Source: Utricularia gibba
Taxonomy: Eukaryota > Streptophyta > Magnoliopsida > Lamiales > Lentibulariaceae
Reading direction: 5' to 3'
DNA length: 64,000 nucleotides
NCBI GenBank assembly: GCA_002189035.1
Contig: NEEC01000013.1
Location: 806,001-870,000, forward strand
A program made the translations under genes and the position numbers. This document shows, piece after piece, positions 1 to 12,431 of the stretch. Within the stretch, counting starts at the first letter, position 1; each line of letters opens with the position of its first letter. The notes under the pieces are model-generated. The model saw only the letters and a list, made by a program, of their open reading frames with translations, was not told the origin of the DNA and searched no databases.

Positions 1-928
1 TGGACTATCATCATTCTCTATTGCAACCTTGGAGCAAATGATTCAGAAATTTCTTGATCGATATGCGCCCCTAGGAAGAGCATCTGCCGGAAAAAGAGCT
101 TTAGCCACCATGCTACAAAGCGAAGGAGAGAATTTACAGAAGTATTATGACAAATTCAACCGGATTTGTAGCACTTATCCACAGCATGGACTTACTGAAG
201 GTCAAATTTTACAGCATTTTTACGAAGGACTAACCCCTATGATCAGAGGACAAATGGGTGCCGCTTGTAATGGGACATTACTAGAGAATCGCCATAGCGC
301 TGATGCTCGAAGATTGATAGAACAAATGGTTGCCAACTCTTATTCTACTTCCAGCTGTTATGATTACTCATACCAAGCACTTGGAGGAATTTCTCAGCCT
401 GTAAAATCAGTGCACGATGTGAAAAATTCTGAAGTTTTAGCTCAACTTGCTGCTATGAGTAATACCTTGAAGCTTGGCTTCCAATCACTTCTCCAACAAC
501 AAGGAAGGTATCAAGGATCTTCAATTTCTTATCTTTCTGATCCACGACCTATGATACATGAAATGCCAGTAGAAGAGGTGAATGCATTCTACCAGAACCA
601 AGGAGGAGCCTACAATTACGGAAACTACCAAATGCATAGAAGAGATCACCCTATTTTCCGTTGGAGACAACCAGTACCTCTTGGTCAAGCCCCATCACTA
701 GGGAACCCTTCTTCTGTTTCTCAGAAAACTCTCACTGCTCCACCTCAACCTTTGCAAATCACTGGAGTTCTAGATCAACCTCTTGTTCATTATCAGCCAA
801 ATCATAATTTGGAGTTCATGGTGAAGTCCCTTGCCAAGAGCACCACCAAGATATATGCCGCACAAAAGACATGGATGGATGAATTACAAGCATGCAAACC
901 CAAATCACCTAGTTGGTACAAGCCATGA
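1..928 (+). pseudogene. Ty3/gypsy (Athila-type) gag, 5' end outside window
   Basis: This encodes the retrotransposon capsid/nucleocapsid polyprotein. An open frame runs from about position 29 to 928 and begins before the window. Its first ~100 codons match the plant retrotransposon gag domain, with the pattern KFxDRYxPLGRxxxGKRAL and a QFYEGL-like motif (here HFYEGL). The remainder is Gln/Pro/Tyr-rich linker. A second frame (831-1139) carries on with an acidic stretch, so gag has shifted frame near 900. It is followed directly by the protease region. No LTR is visible because the left part lies outside the window. The gypsy assignment is firm from the downstream RT; the clade is inferred. Confidence 0.8.
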
Positions 929-1213
929 ACCGACTGGAGACGCAAGGAGCACTACCATCCCAACCAGTGAAGAAGTCAGAACACATAAATGCAATATCTT
1001 GGATGATGACGATGACGTAGATGAGGAGATTATTTTAGAGAATCCTGATGATTCTCCAGTCCATAACACTGATGTACCGACGCCACATGAGAAAGTGAAG
1101 GAGAAGGAGAACAAGAAGTTGATCAACCCAAGTCTCTAGTCATTCCACCTCCTTTTCCTACGAGACTTCGAAGGAAGAACAAGGACAAACGTGGACTGAA
1201 AGCATTCCTGGAG

Positions 1214-1777
1214 GTGATGAAGAAGGTTAATGTGAAGATTACCTTGCTGGACATGATTGATCAAGTGCCGAAATACGCAAAAATGTTGAAGGACTTGTGT
1301 GACCCCAAGAAGAAGGCAAAAGTGGAAGAGGTAATCTCTTTGACTAAAAATATTTCAGCAATTATTCAGAGAAGGCTTCCACGAAAGTATATGGATTCAG
1401 GTATGTTTTCCATACCTGTTACTATTGATGAGACCAAAATTTCTATTGCCATGTGTGATTTAGGAGCATCGGTTAATGTTATACCTAAGTCCCTTTACCT
1501 TTCTCTTGCATCTAAGCTAGTTAAATTTGAGTCTACTAGTATTGTCTGTCAATTAGTTGATAGATCACATGTGAAGCCTTATGATAGATTTGATGATGTG
1601 TTTGTACATGTTAAAGATTTGATTTTCTCTACTAACTTTTTAGTTATCCCCATGGAAAGCGAAAATCCCATGATTTCGGAGTGCATCATTTTGGGAAAAT
1701 CGTTTATGGCTACTATAGGCACCAAAATTGATGTCCAAGCGGCACAATTTCCCTATAGTTCGATGGATAGGGTCTAG
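1214..1777 (+). pseudogene. gypsy aspartic protease region
   Basis: This is the retropepsin-like protease that would process the gag-pol polyprotein. The frame contains the active-site signature DLGASVNVIP (codons ~82-91) and the downstream ILGKSFM motif that closes the domain in plant Athila/Tat elements. It lies between gag and RT, in its own frame, ending in TAG at 1775-1777. Positions 1798-2298 hold the protease-RT linker in another frame, with no catalytic motif. The element therefore needs several frame changes to be read through and is dead. Confidence 0.8.
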
Positions 1778-2399
1778 ATTTCAGCCTAGACAAAACCATG
1801 CAATATCCGGATCAAATTAACGAGATATGCTCAATATCTACATTTGATGTAGATGTGGAACACTTAGCGATGGTTCATGAGCAAGATCCCTTGCTCAAAT
1901 GCCTTAATGAAAACTTTGATTCTGATCGTATTTCTTTTTCTTATTTTGAACTTTTAAGTTATCTTTATCATTTTCCTAAAAAACTTGAATTTTCTGAAGT
2001 CGCTTTTCTGAGTTTAGAAATGCCTGAGAAACTGTTGATTCCTTATGTTATTCATGCCTCATTACTAGAGTTAAAAACTCTGCTTGAGCATGTGAAGTAT
2101 TTATTTTTGGGCGAGAATGAGACATTACCTGTTATTATCTGTATTACACTAACCTTGGAACAGGAGGAAAAGCTCAGGGGTGTGCTCCAGAAGCAAGCAA
2201 TTGGGTGGACATTGGCAGATATCAAAGGAATAAGCCCCTCCATATGCACTCACCGTATTTATTTGGAGGAGAAAACAAAGCCAATTCGCCAACCCTAGAG
2301 GTGAACCCTCCAATGATTGAGGTGGTCAAGAAGGAGTTTTTGAAGTTATTGGCCGTATGCATAATCTATCCTATTTAAGATAGTGAGTGGGTTAGCCTT

Positions 2400-3662
2400 G
2401 TGCTGGTTGTCCCAAAGAAAACAGATATCACAGTCATGGCCAATGACCAAGGGGAACTCCTACCTACCAGAGTGCAGAATGGCTGGCGAATGTGCGTAGA
2501 TTACCGAAAACTGAACGCAGCCACCAAGAAGGACCACTATCTACTTCCATTCATTGACCAAATGATGGAAAGACTCGCTGGAAGAAGCCACTACTACTAC
2601 TTAGATGGATACTCCGGTTTCCATCAAATATCCGTGGCTCTTGAAGACCAATCTAAGGTTGTTTTTGTTTGCCCTTTTGGAACTTTTGCATACCATCAAA
2701 TGTCTTTTGGAGTTTCCAATGCACCAGCAACATTTCAGAGATGCATGGTTAGTATTTTTTCTGAATATGTTGAGAATATTATTGAGGTTTTTATAGATGA
2801 CTTTACGGTTTATGGAAATAGTTTTGATGAATGTCTTGTTAATTTGTCATTAATTTTGAATCGTTGTGTTGAGACTAACCTTGTTTTGAATTATGAGAAA
2901 TGTCATTTCATGGTAGAACAAGGTATCATTTTAGGACATGTTGCTTCCCAAAAGGGAATTGAAGTTGACAAGGCCAAAATTGAGGTAATCCAAAAATTAC
3001 CTTATCCAACTTATGTAAGAGATATACGTTCTTTCCTTGGACATGCTGGATTTTACCGTAGATTTACTCAAAATTTTTCGAAAATTGCATCTCCTCTGTG
3101 TGCCTTGTTACATAAGGATGTTAAGTTTCATTTTGATGAAAAATGCATGCATGCATTTGATGTTTTGAAAGAGAATCTTGTTTCAGCTCCCATTATCCAG
3201 GCTTCAAATTGGAGTCTACCGTTTGAATTAATGTGTTATGCAAGCGATGTAGCTCTAGGTGCAATTTTGGGACAAAAGGTGGAAAAACCATCCCATGTTA
3301 TCCACTATGCGTCCAAGTGCCTTAATGATGTCCAAAAGAGCTACACCACTACAGAAAAGGAGCTGATGGCCATTGTGTTTGCCTTGGAGAAATTTCGATG
3401 TTACTTGCTAGGAGTCAAAGTGATAGTTTATTCGGACTATGCCGCCTTGAGATATCTCCTCACCAAGAAGGATTCGAAGCCTAGACTCATTAGATGGATT
3501 TTATTGCTTCAAGAATTCGACTTAGAAATCAAGGACAAGAAAGGATGCGAGAATCTAGTAGCAGACCATCTCAGCTGCATCACTTTTGGAGAAAAATCGA
3601 GTCTGATCGATGACAGCTTCCCGGATGAATACCTATTCACGATCCATGATGAGAGTCCCTAG
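2400..3662 (+). pseudogene. gypsy reverse transcriptase and RNase H
   Basis: One 420-codon frame carries RT motifs in order: [18 protein letters not shown], the [22 protein letters not shown] block, the FIDDFTVYG catalytic box and the [10 protein letters not shown] connection. RNase H then follows with the [10 protein letters not shown] and [17 protein letters not shown] blocks and ends at ADHLS. The FIDD box (the second of the catalytic Asp pair) and the long RNase H place it with Athila-type non-chromoviral gypsy elements. The frame ends at TAG 3660-3662 where relatives have tryptophan, and another stop lies upstream near 2378. It is the best-preserved part of the element. Confidence 0.9.
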
Positions 3663-4300
3663 TATGCTGACATCGTAAATTTTTTAGTGACTGGACAGTT
3701 TCCTGTAGGTTTCTAGTACTACAAAAAGGAGAAATTGAGTGACAACCTGAATTTCATCTGGGACGATCCATATCTCTGGAAAATTGGCACTGATCAAATT
3801 ATTAGGAGATGCATCCCCAAGATGAAGTGCACTCTATTCTTTCACATTGTCATGAGCTACCTTGCAGTGGACACTTTGGTGCAAAAGTCACTGCAAAGAA
3901 TGTTCTCGAGGCTGGATTTTATTGGCTTACCATATTCAAGGATGCCTACCTTCATTACAAGGCGTGTCTGAATTGTCAAAGAAGTGGAAATTTGGGATAT
4001 AAAGATCAAATGCCCTTTCAACCCATTATCATGTGTGAGATCTTTGATGCATGAGGCATTGACTGTATGGGACCATTTCTCACTTCTCAAGGGAAGCTCT
4101 ACATGCTTCTTGCTGTAGATTATGTTTCTAAATGAGTGGAAGCCATTGCTTGTGAAAGAGATGATGCCAAAACCGTGAGTCATTTCTTAACTAACCTCTT
4201 ATTTCCTAGGTTTGGACATCCCAAGATTATTATTTCAGATTGTGGCACCCATTTTGTGAATCATGCCATCAAGAGTGCCCTTGCTAAGTATGGAGTCAAT
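3663..4300 (+). pseudogene. gypsy integrase, truncated
   Basis: The integrase region shows the HHCC zinc-binding set (HCHELP, GHFGAK, CLNCQR), then the first catalytic Asp in GIDCMGPF and the second in ISDCGTHF. The third catalytic residue, the C-terminus and the 3' LTR are absent. Coding similarity stops at 4300, where the palindromic repeat begins. Stops at 4052-4054 (TGA) and 4133-4135 (TGA) replace expected tryptophans. The fragment is inactive, and the break coincides with the repeat edge. Confidence 0.8.
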
Positions 4301-5606
4301 GCAGATCTTGGAATACGGTATACATCAGATAAATGGATGTTCAAAATACCTTTTAGATGACTCCGTTTTTCACCAACCGCCAATAGCAGACAGGCCTCTA
4401 TGGTATCCACACGTGGAGCACTCCGTCGATAACCTTCTCAACGCTCCTGAATGCTGGTCGAATTTCTCAGGTGCTAGTAGAGAAAAACGCCTCCTTGTGG
4501 ATCAGTCTTAGAGAACACGAAGACCTTGGAGCAGATCTCAAGATCTAAATCTTTTTTAGAGATATTTTGTGACATATCAAATCAAATCTCCACAAAGATC
4601 TCATCTTGTGGAGATATGTATATGTTCCAAATCTATACAAGATCTTTTATTTTGAGTTTAATCAATATTAATCTCAAAATAACTCTCTATTTAATTTATC
4701 CACTTTATCAATTACATCTCATGTAATTGTGTCATTCTATTTTATATCGATGAGTGACTCTATTATTGTGTGTGACTCTATCGACTTCTTCAATCAAGAA
4801 CATAATAATAGATTTATTAATTAACTCTTAATTAATCAAATCCATAATTATCAATCATGAGTGATGTCTAGCGACATATCACGATCCCCAAGATGTAAGA
4901 TTAATTAGGTGAACTGATTGAGCCTTTCTATGATCATCCATCATGCAATAAACAGCTTTCATCATACTTATATCTTATTCGATAGCAGAATATGGGTGTG
5001 TGTCAAGGTAAACATCAAAGGATAAGATTCGCCAATGAATTAAAGAAAGACACACACTCATGATCGATAATGATGGATTTGATTAATTAAGAGTTAATTA
5101 ATAAATCTATTATTATGTTCTTGATTGAAGAAACCTATAGAGTCACACACAATAATAGAGTCACTCATCGATATAAAATAGAATGACACAATTACATGAG
5201 ATGTAATTGATAAAGTGGATAAATTAAATAGAGAGTTATTTTGAGATTAATATTGATTAAACTCAAAATAAAAGATCTTGTATAGATTTAGAACATATAC
5301 ATATCTCCACAAGATGAGATCTTTGTGGAGATTTGATTTGATATGTCACAAAATATCTCTAAAAAAGATTTAGATCTTGAGATCTGCTCCAAGGTCTTCG
5401 TGCTCTCTGAGACTAATCCACAAGGGGCGATTTTCTCCTGAGAAATTCGACCGGCATTCAGGAGCGTTGAGAAAGTTATCGACGGAGTGCTTCACGTGTG
5501 GATACCATAGAGGTCGTCTGCTATTGACGGTTGGTGAACAACGGAGTGCGCTGAAAGGTATTTTCAGCATCCCCTTATCTGATGTATACCATATTCCAAG
5601 ATCTGC
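4301..5606. repeat. 1.3-kb imperfect palindrome (two inverted arms of an LTR-like repeat)
   Basis: The left arm (4301-4863) begins gcagatcttgg. The right arm (5056-5606) is its reverse complement, ending ccaagatctgc. Arm identity is about 90 percent by eye, with small indels, and a ~190-bp unpaired centre (4864-5055) separates them. The same sequence family recurs once at 55627-56830. The palindrome's centre joins two pieces that lie ~640 bp apart in that copy, so the palindrome derives from an internally deleted copy plus an inverted partner. No target duplication is visible: the left flank is gypsy integrase and the right flank is a MULE relic. The arms carry no coding capacity. Confidence 0.85.
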
Positions 5607-6760
5607 GTTTTGGGTTTCTCAAAAATTTTTAAATTCCGTTGCTTTTGTGACATACGATATCTACGAGAAAGCCAACAATAATTCGTTGCCTCATTGACTA
5701 CAACTACAATTGTACTTAATTTACTATCAATATCTCTTTCCACAAACGGTCTCACTATGTTGGTGATATACCTAACTTTAATATTTCGATAATCAAAATA
5801 GATTGGATCATCCCAACTAGACCTGAGCATGGGTATGGGTCAACCCGAGTTACCCGTGAGTCAACCCGTATGGAATGAATACGAGTTACTCGTACTCGTG
5901 AAAAACAAGTATGAGTTGAGTTCGCGATTTTCGACTCGGTGAGTTACTCGAGTAACTCATGAAAGAATAAATGATTTATATTTTAAATTATTCATTTTTT
6001 AATTTAATTTTTATATTTTTTTATTTAATATTTATAATTTGATACTAACTAACTTCAACTATATTATATATCACAAGTCCCAAATATCATAAAATACGAA
6101 GGAAACTTTATTACATTTTTTGAAATCAAATATCCAATAATTAAATAGATTATATATAAATAAAAACATTACTACATAATGAAAAAAGTAACTGAAAAAT
6201 AGAATAATTATATAAAAAAAATAAGATAAAATACGGGTTGACGAGTTCATACTCGGGTCAACTTAACGAGTCAACGGGTAATGAGTTAATTCGGGTATGA
6301 TACGAGTTGGGGGTGAAAACCCATCAACCTGTCAACTCGTGAACCCATAATAGGGCCATGACTCAATGAGTCATACTCGTTACTCGGCGAGTCCCGACCC
6401 ATGCCCAGGTCTAATCCCAACTACAAGTGTGAGGTAATTCCACTATATTAACTTTCCATTGATCATGTCTTTTATAGTAGTCACCATGAATCCTCTATTA
6501 GCATCCTTGTTCTCTGCGTTGTTTGCAACGTAAATCCAAAACATTAGGCTTTGAATCATTAACATAGAAATCTTTACCGATTTTGATTGAATACTCCAGC
6601 ACTACGCTATGAAAGTCCTCCTTATTTTCGAAAAAATGGCCTTAAGCAATTGGGCATTCAATCTTATCGAATTCTGAAAAATTATCCTCATCCTCTTCAT
6701 CTTCATCAAAATATAGATTGTAATTTGGATCCCATTTTCCTTGATTACCAACATTAGGAC
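5607..6760 (-). pseudogene. MULE (Mutator-like) transposase, N-terminal relic
   Basis: Read on the minus strand from about 6760, this gives an acidic leader, then a MuDR-type N-terminal domain (GKDFYVND, a KVN..ELPHTC motif), then KVRYITNIVRPFV and SRRYRMSQKQR, typical of the region before the catalytic core. Translation breaks at several stops. The frame is split at 5818-6413 by a hAT-type element; removing it and one TSD copy brings PHTCSWD back into phase with DPIYFDY. The catalytic domain is missing because the palindrome abuts at 5606. It differs in sequence from the MULEs at 34-37 kb and 51-54 kb. Confidence 0.65.
5818..6413. mobile_element. Non-autonomous hAT-type element (596 bp) with 8-bp TSD
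   Basis: The ends are inverted repeats: tagacctgagcatgggt on the left, and the complement of acccatgcccaggtcta on the right. Perfect 8-bp duplications atcccaac flank it at 5810-5817 and 6414-6421. An 8-bp TSD and a TAG..CTG.GCATGGG terminus fit hAT elements. The subterminal ~100 bp at each side are rich in motifs such as gagtaac/gggtcaac; the middle is AT-rich and non-coding. It sits inside the MULE relic and is therefore younger than it. Confidence 0.85.
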
Positions 6761-8200
6761 CGGAAATTACTTACGATCCTAATGCTCCGTATGAGTTTTA
6801 TGGGTAAACCGTGCCCATATGGTTTTATTATATATATATATACACATAACTTAATTGGTATGTTTTATTTTTATTAAATCCATGGATCAAAATGAATAAA
6901 ATGCATTAATTTTATTTATTATAAATTAACAAAAAATTTAAAAAAAAGGATGGGTAGATTTATTATACACTCACACATAGTGAATAGATTTCTAAATCCA
7001 TGTTTTGACAATGGATATAATTCTAATAAACTCTGATACATTATGCTACTAATATGACATTTATTAAGCTTGTGTTCTACAAAAAATTTATTTCTGATTT
7101 CTCATTCTCAAAAATATAAATTATTGGTTTTAAAGACATGACACAAAAGTGTAAATTGAAGGGATTGTGTTTTAATGAAAGTTGTATATTTATACAACCC
7201 TAGTTCATTCATGACTAAATCTCCTCCTCAAAATCTAAGAAATTTTAAGTTATTTTGAAAACTACTCACTACAAAAAATATTCTTTAAAAAATTACTTTG
7301 CATAAATTATATATGCTCAAATTTAAAAAAACTATCCCTTTCCAATTTGTATATAAATATACAAGTATCATAATTATAATTTTTTCATATACAATAATGA
7401 TGTTCAGAGAAATGAATTCTAAATAATTTTTTAATAATGTTTATAGAAATTATTTTTATTTTGTGAAATCTATGTAATATTAAAAGTATTTAAATAAAAA
7501 TTATTCATTATAAAAAAGGATTGATTATTATTATTAAAGAATAATAATATATTACTTATTTAAAATAAGTATTTACAAAGATTTTTTTCATTAGTTTAGA
7601 CAATTTATATTTTTTTTAAATGAAATATAAGTAGAACTTATGTTATATAAATTAATTTAGATGAAATTTAGTAATAAAATAAAAATTATTCTGTATTTTA
7701 AAGCATTAATTAATTTTTCACAATTTTTATTATTAAATATTTTATTTATTCATATTTACAAAATTCATATTTTCAAATATTTTGAAACTTAAATATATTC
7801 GCAATTAACGAAAAATACCTTCCATGCGAAGTATGTATATTCGCTCAAATAGAAATTTTCATTAGTAAAATGATAGTATCATCATTGTAATTGCCGATTA
7901 CATCCACTATGTGAATGATAATTTAAAACCAAAAAATCACCACAATAAGTGAATTGCACGGGCAATGTCTATTATTTTTTTAAAATATCATTATTTTAAA
8001 TAAAAAATACTTGACTAAATATTTTTTAAAATATTATATTTAGTAATTTAATTTTTCAAGAATAAATTAGTTTGTTAGACATTAATAAAATTAAATAAAT
8101 CAAATGCATAAAAATCTGTAATAATTGTTATTTATAATGCCAATTCATTTAGTTGAATTATTTTATTAAAAGAATGAATATGTGATATATTTTCAGAAAA
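6761..8200. other. AT-rich stretch without recognisable gene
   Basis: No frame with family similarity and no convincing splice structure was seen on either strand. It holds poly-A/poly-T runs and a short TA run near 6829-6842. It looks like decayed intergenic DNA. Confidence 0.5.
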
Positions 8201-8204
8201 AATC

Positions 8205-8625
8205 CATTCGAACATCACATGTTATTTGGATCGAATGAATATTCTTTGAATGCCTATTTTTTTATTTTAAATTTATATTATACATCATTCTATCCTTATG
8301 TGGTAATTGAATCAAGTGACTTTTATTTGATTTTAAATTTGTATTATGCATCACCTCATATTTAATTGTTATTTGGATCAATCATTTATTTTTTTATTTT
8401 AAATTTGTATTTCACATCACCCACTTTTAAAATATTGTTGAATCAATTGTCTATTTTTTATTTTAAATTTGTATTATGAATCACTAATACTATAGTATTA
8501 TTTGAATCTAATATCTATTTTTTATTCTAAATTTGTACTATGTATTACTTGATCCTAAATGTATTATTAGGATTGAGTGTTTATTTTTTTATTTTATATT
8601 TGTGTTGCGCATGATTTTTTATATA
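8205..8625. repeat. Tandem array, ~65-bp unit, about six degenerate copies
   Basis: The motif tattttaaatttgtatta recurs at about 8264, 8330, 8396, 8460, 8524 and 8590, a spacing of 64-66 bp. Each is followed by an atcac/atcat motif and a ttatttggatca-like block. Units differ by substitutions and 1-2-bp indels, so the array is old. No coding potential. Confidence 0.7.
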
Positions 8626-8640
8626 TATGCACAACATTTT

Positions 8641-11450
8641 TTTATTATTTCTTTGAATTATGTATAGGATTGTTTAGCTAATATTTATCACATAGAATTT
8701 TAAAATAAAAATTGTGCATTGTTGTGCAATCCGGATAGTTGCATATTGATTATTTTCCTAAAAAATCATTTTTTTGGTTATCATGCATAATAAAAAAAGA
8801 TAGATTAAAATACTTTTATTAAAGATATGAAAAATTTCATATTTATAATTTTAGAAGAAAAAACATAAAGGAAAAAAAAAAATTCATACATGAATGCAAA
8901 TTGCTTAAAAAAATCTAAAATATGTTGCAAACTAAATAAGAAGAATGAATGCAAATTGCTTATATGTTGTAAACTAAATACATAATGTTGCAAATTGCTT
9001 AAAAAAAATACTCATACATGAATGTGTAAGGTGTTAATTTTGATAGTTAATTTAAAATAATGAATCAAAGTTAATTAATATAATTAAAAATAATCAAATA
9101 ATTTTGTACTAAAAAAAGAATTCATTTTAACTTTTTGATGGTATATTTTCATGTGCACATTGTGAATACAACTATCTCTCGATATAGTTCTCTATGATGG
9201 TATATCACAAAATATCTCATTTATATCGAAGATAATCAATTTCCTTTTAATTGACATGTCATTGTGGATCATTTCAATTGATACCACCAATTCATGAAAT
9301 GTTAAAGTCTTTTAACGTTGTACATCGATGTCTTCTAGGTCTTGCTCTTCCTCTTCTATAACTTTATCGTCATACTTTGATACATTATGTCTTAGTGTTC
9401 TACATTAAAATTTTTTCATTCTAGGAATTTCTAGAAATCAAGACTCAATATCTTAAAATGAAACTTTACTACTATCGAACAAATTCAAATAGCAGCTTTT
9501 TTGTTCTACATTTAAAAAAGTAATACTTATATTGAATGAATAAAATTTAAATACAAATAATAAATAAAGTAAATTTAAGTCAATGCAAATTAATTAAAAA
9601 AATATACAATTATCAAGCAAAACAAGAAAAATATAAAAAATTGAAATTACCTACAAATAACTAATTTTCTCAAAAAAAAATCAAACGAAGTTCCAATTGT
9701 AAAAGTATTTATACCAAAATGAAATAATGCTTAACAAAGAAATTTTGCCTTTTGGATTGTTTATGTCATATCTTCTTACGATCGTTTGTAGAAAATCAAG
9801 TCAATGATTACACATTAATGCAACCCATATAAAGGATACCCTCCGATCATCCTATCCGTTTCGTAAACTACATATAAACTTAGTACCAAGCTTTTATCGA
9901 GATATATAGCTATTGGTTTTTTTTTTCTATAAGCATACATAGAAATAACAAAAAAATATCAAGATAAAGAGATATGTTTTGCTCATTGCAAATTTGAATT
10001 GGACTAATAGAACAATAATACAATGAATGTTTGAAAAAATTAATGATAAGATTGGTTAGCATAATCTGCAACAAAAATATTCAGTAGAAATAGTCATACC
10101 ATTAGTATCGACACATTTTGGTAATCTGTCATTAATCTTCTTAGCAACCATTTTGTTGAACATTTTGTATTCACTCACAACATCAAAACACATCTTAATT
10201 TTAAGAAGTATTCATTAATCTATTTATTCTAGGAGTCATAAGTAATAGAAGAGAACATTCAAAGTAATTTGAACAATCATTATAATACATTTATATGTAA
10301 GAGAATAATATTTCGGAAAATTATTCTTGAAATAAATTATTTTTTTTATTTCATGAAGTCAATTTTGGAATCACATTCCAATTGTTCATCAAATCTGCAA
10401 ATTTTTGTTCCCAATAACATTGAATTGCTAATTTTGAAAAATCATTAAAAAAACTAGTAAAAAAATTACAATGCACAAGAACTTCGTGGAGTGTGAATTA
10501 TTGAGAATTTATACTTATTGTAATCGCTCAATTGCAACGAAGAGTAGCCCTTAAAAAACCCTACATAACATAATCCTAATTCGTAATTATTCAATTAAAT
10601 TATGATTTTTTAAGGGTAAAAATATGTAGATATTAAATATTACTCATACATTTAAAAATATAAAAAAAAAAAGTTTTCAAACTACCATATATTATTGGAA
10701 ATCAAAGCAACACTTCAAAAGAAAATATTGTCCTGAGTGCTTTTAAATTTTTCAAAAAGCCTAAAAATCTATTTTTTCATAATATAATGTGTTTTCAATC
10801 ATCGCATGTTTTGAATTTATTTTTTGCACCTCGTCAATAATTTTTTTCAGATAATTATATTTAAGCAACACAACAAGATTCATCAACATTGAATTATCAA
10901 ATTACAATCTTGTCTTTTTCTTTGATTAATGATTATACATAAGGTAGAGTACAATTGTCTTTAACACGATTGATTTTTGTCTGAAGATTTAATATAATGT
11001 TTTTGTTATTTTAAAACTATCAAATTCAGATATAATATTTTTTACATTAAATATGTAATAATCATAACCTAGATTGAATACCAATTGCATTTTTATTATT
11101 TGAAGCTAAATTTTTATTCTAATTACATATTTTACATTTTGTATAGTCATGATATGCGAACATCACAAAGAAATCAATTGCAAATAGAGAATCCATGCTG
11201 CTTGCCTTAAAAGGATCGAGGAGTGGAAAATTACTGTGCACACCGTGACACGTGAAGACGATTCAGTGTCGGTATTTTCCAACACAAAAATGTTAATTTT
11301 GGATATATTGCAAAGATAGCGAAATCATTTGTAAAGACATATACAAGTGCAAAAGTGGTGATAGTAAATACTGTTTTTGAAACTGCTACTGGTTATAGAA
11401 TCTTGTATCATCATGTATTATATAGGCTACATAAAGCGTAGCCTATATAG
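8641..11450. other. AT-rich intergenic DNA with small local repeats
   Basis: No gene is supported. Around 8885-9010 the phrase gaatgcaaattgctta and variants recur three times. The short open frames here are low-complexity and lack family motifs. Confidence 0.45.
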
Positions 11451-12431
11451 GTCGCAACACAAATCCCAAGGAGCCGAATATGAACAATGTGATGGCAGAG
11501 GATGAGACAGAAGTCTGAAAATGAGTACACACAAAATCCAAGGAAGAGGAAAAAGGGGATTTTGGACAAAAAGAGGGAAAAGTTGGAGAGATAAGGTAGA
11601 TCTCCCCTATTGGAGACTCACGACGTGATTTCTGGAGAAGGTTTTCTAGGGGAAGAAGAAGGAAGACGAATAGGAATTAAGCTGATGCTTGAAGATTATT
11701 TTCTGTTTTCCAAACATTATTGCTCTTAGCTAAGAATAGCTAGCGACATTTCCCGCTTTCTGTTGAAGTTTTAAGTTTCATGCTTGTTTATTTTTTGCTA
11801 GTCGATTGAAGGATGAGTACATTGTGGATGATGTTTTCTTTTCTATTTTCGTTTATCTTAAGCATGAGTGGCTAAGTACTTAGGAGGTGTCTTGGGGTGA
11901 AAGGGGAAGAAATGTGCTAATCAATCTTAGACCTAATCAGCCATAAGTCACGCCACTTCCTTAACAAACCAGGATAGATCCAGGAAGGGTAAGTAGTGAA
12001 ACCTAACTTAACAACCCTAATTAGAGGTAGACCAAAGATTAGGGGAAAAACAAGAATCTTGGTAGACCTAGATTTTTGTGTATTAGTTGTATAATTTATG
12101 ATTTGTATGAGCTTGTTTAATAATAAGCATACATCCCTAAGAGTCCCAAGGCATCATCCATTTCATTCCAGAAACAACCGAGCTCCAAAACTTATTACTT
12201 TTCTTTACTGTATTCCATTATAATTCTGTCTTAGTCCTAGTTAAGACCAATTCTATCGACGTGACATTGATTTCATACATTAACTTTCACATAGCAGGCA
12301 TCTAGCTCCTTATGTTCGACCCTAGTCCACTATACTCATATTTTTCATATGATTTGATGTGAATTAGGTTTATAAATTTTATTTGATAGGAGAAATTTGC
12401 AATTACTTTTCACTAATTTTTCGTTTATCAT
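11451..12431 (+). repeat. Dispersed ~1-kb repeat, copy 1
   Basis: This 981-bp stretch, from gtcgcaacac to tttttcgtttatcat, is found again in inverted orientation at 52937-53874 with many substitutions and indels. Shared landmarks in order are the aatcccaaggagccgaat start, a purine-rich gaagaagaaggaagac block, aagcatgagtggctaagtac, aattagaggtag and the ataggagaaatttgcaat end. It encodes nothing. The style resembles LTR or leader sequence of a retrotransposon, but no TG..CA ends, primer site or target duplication could be fixed. Confidence 0.75.
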
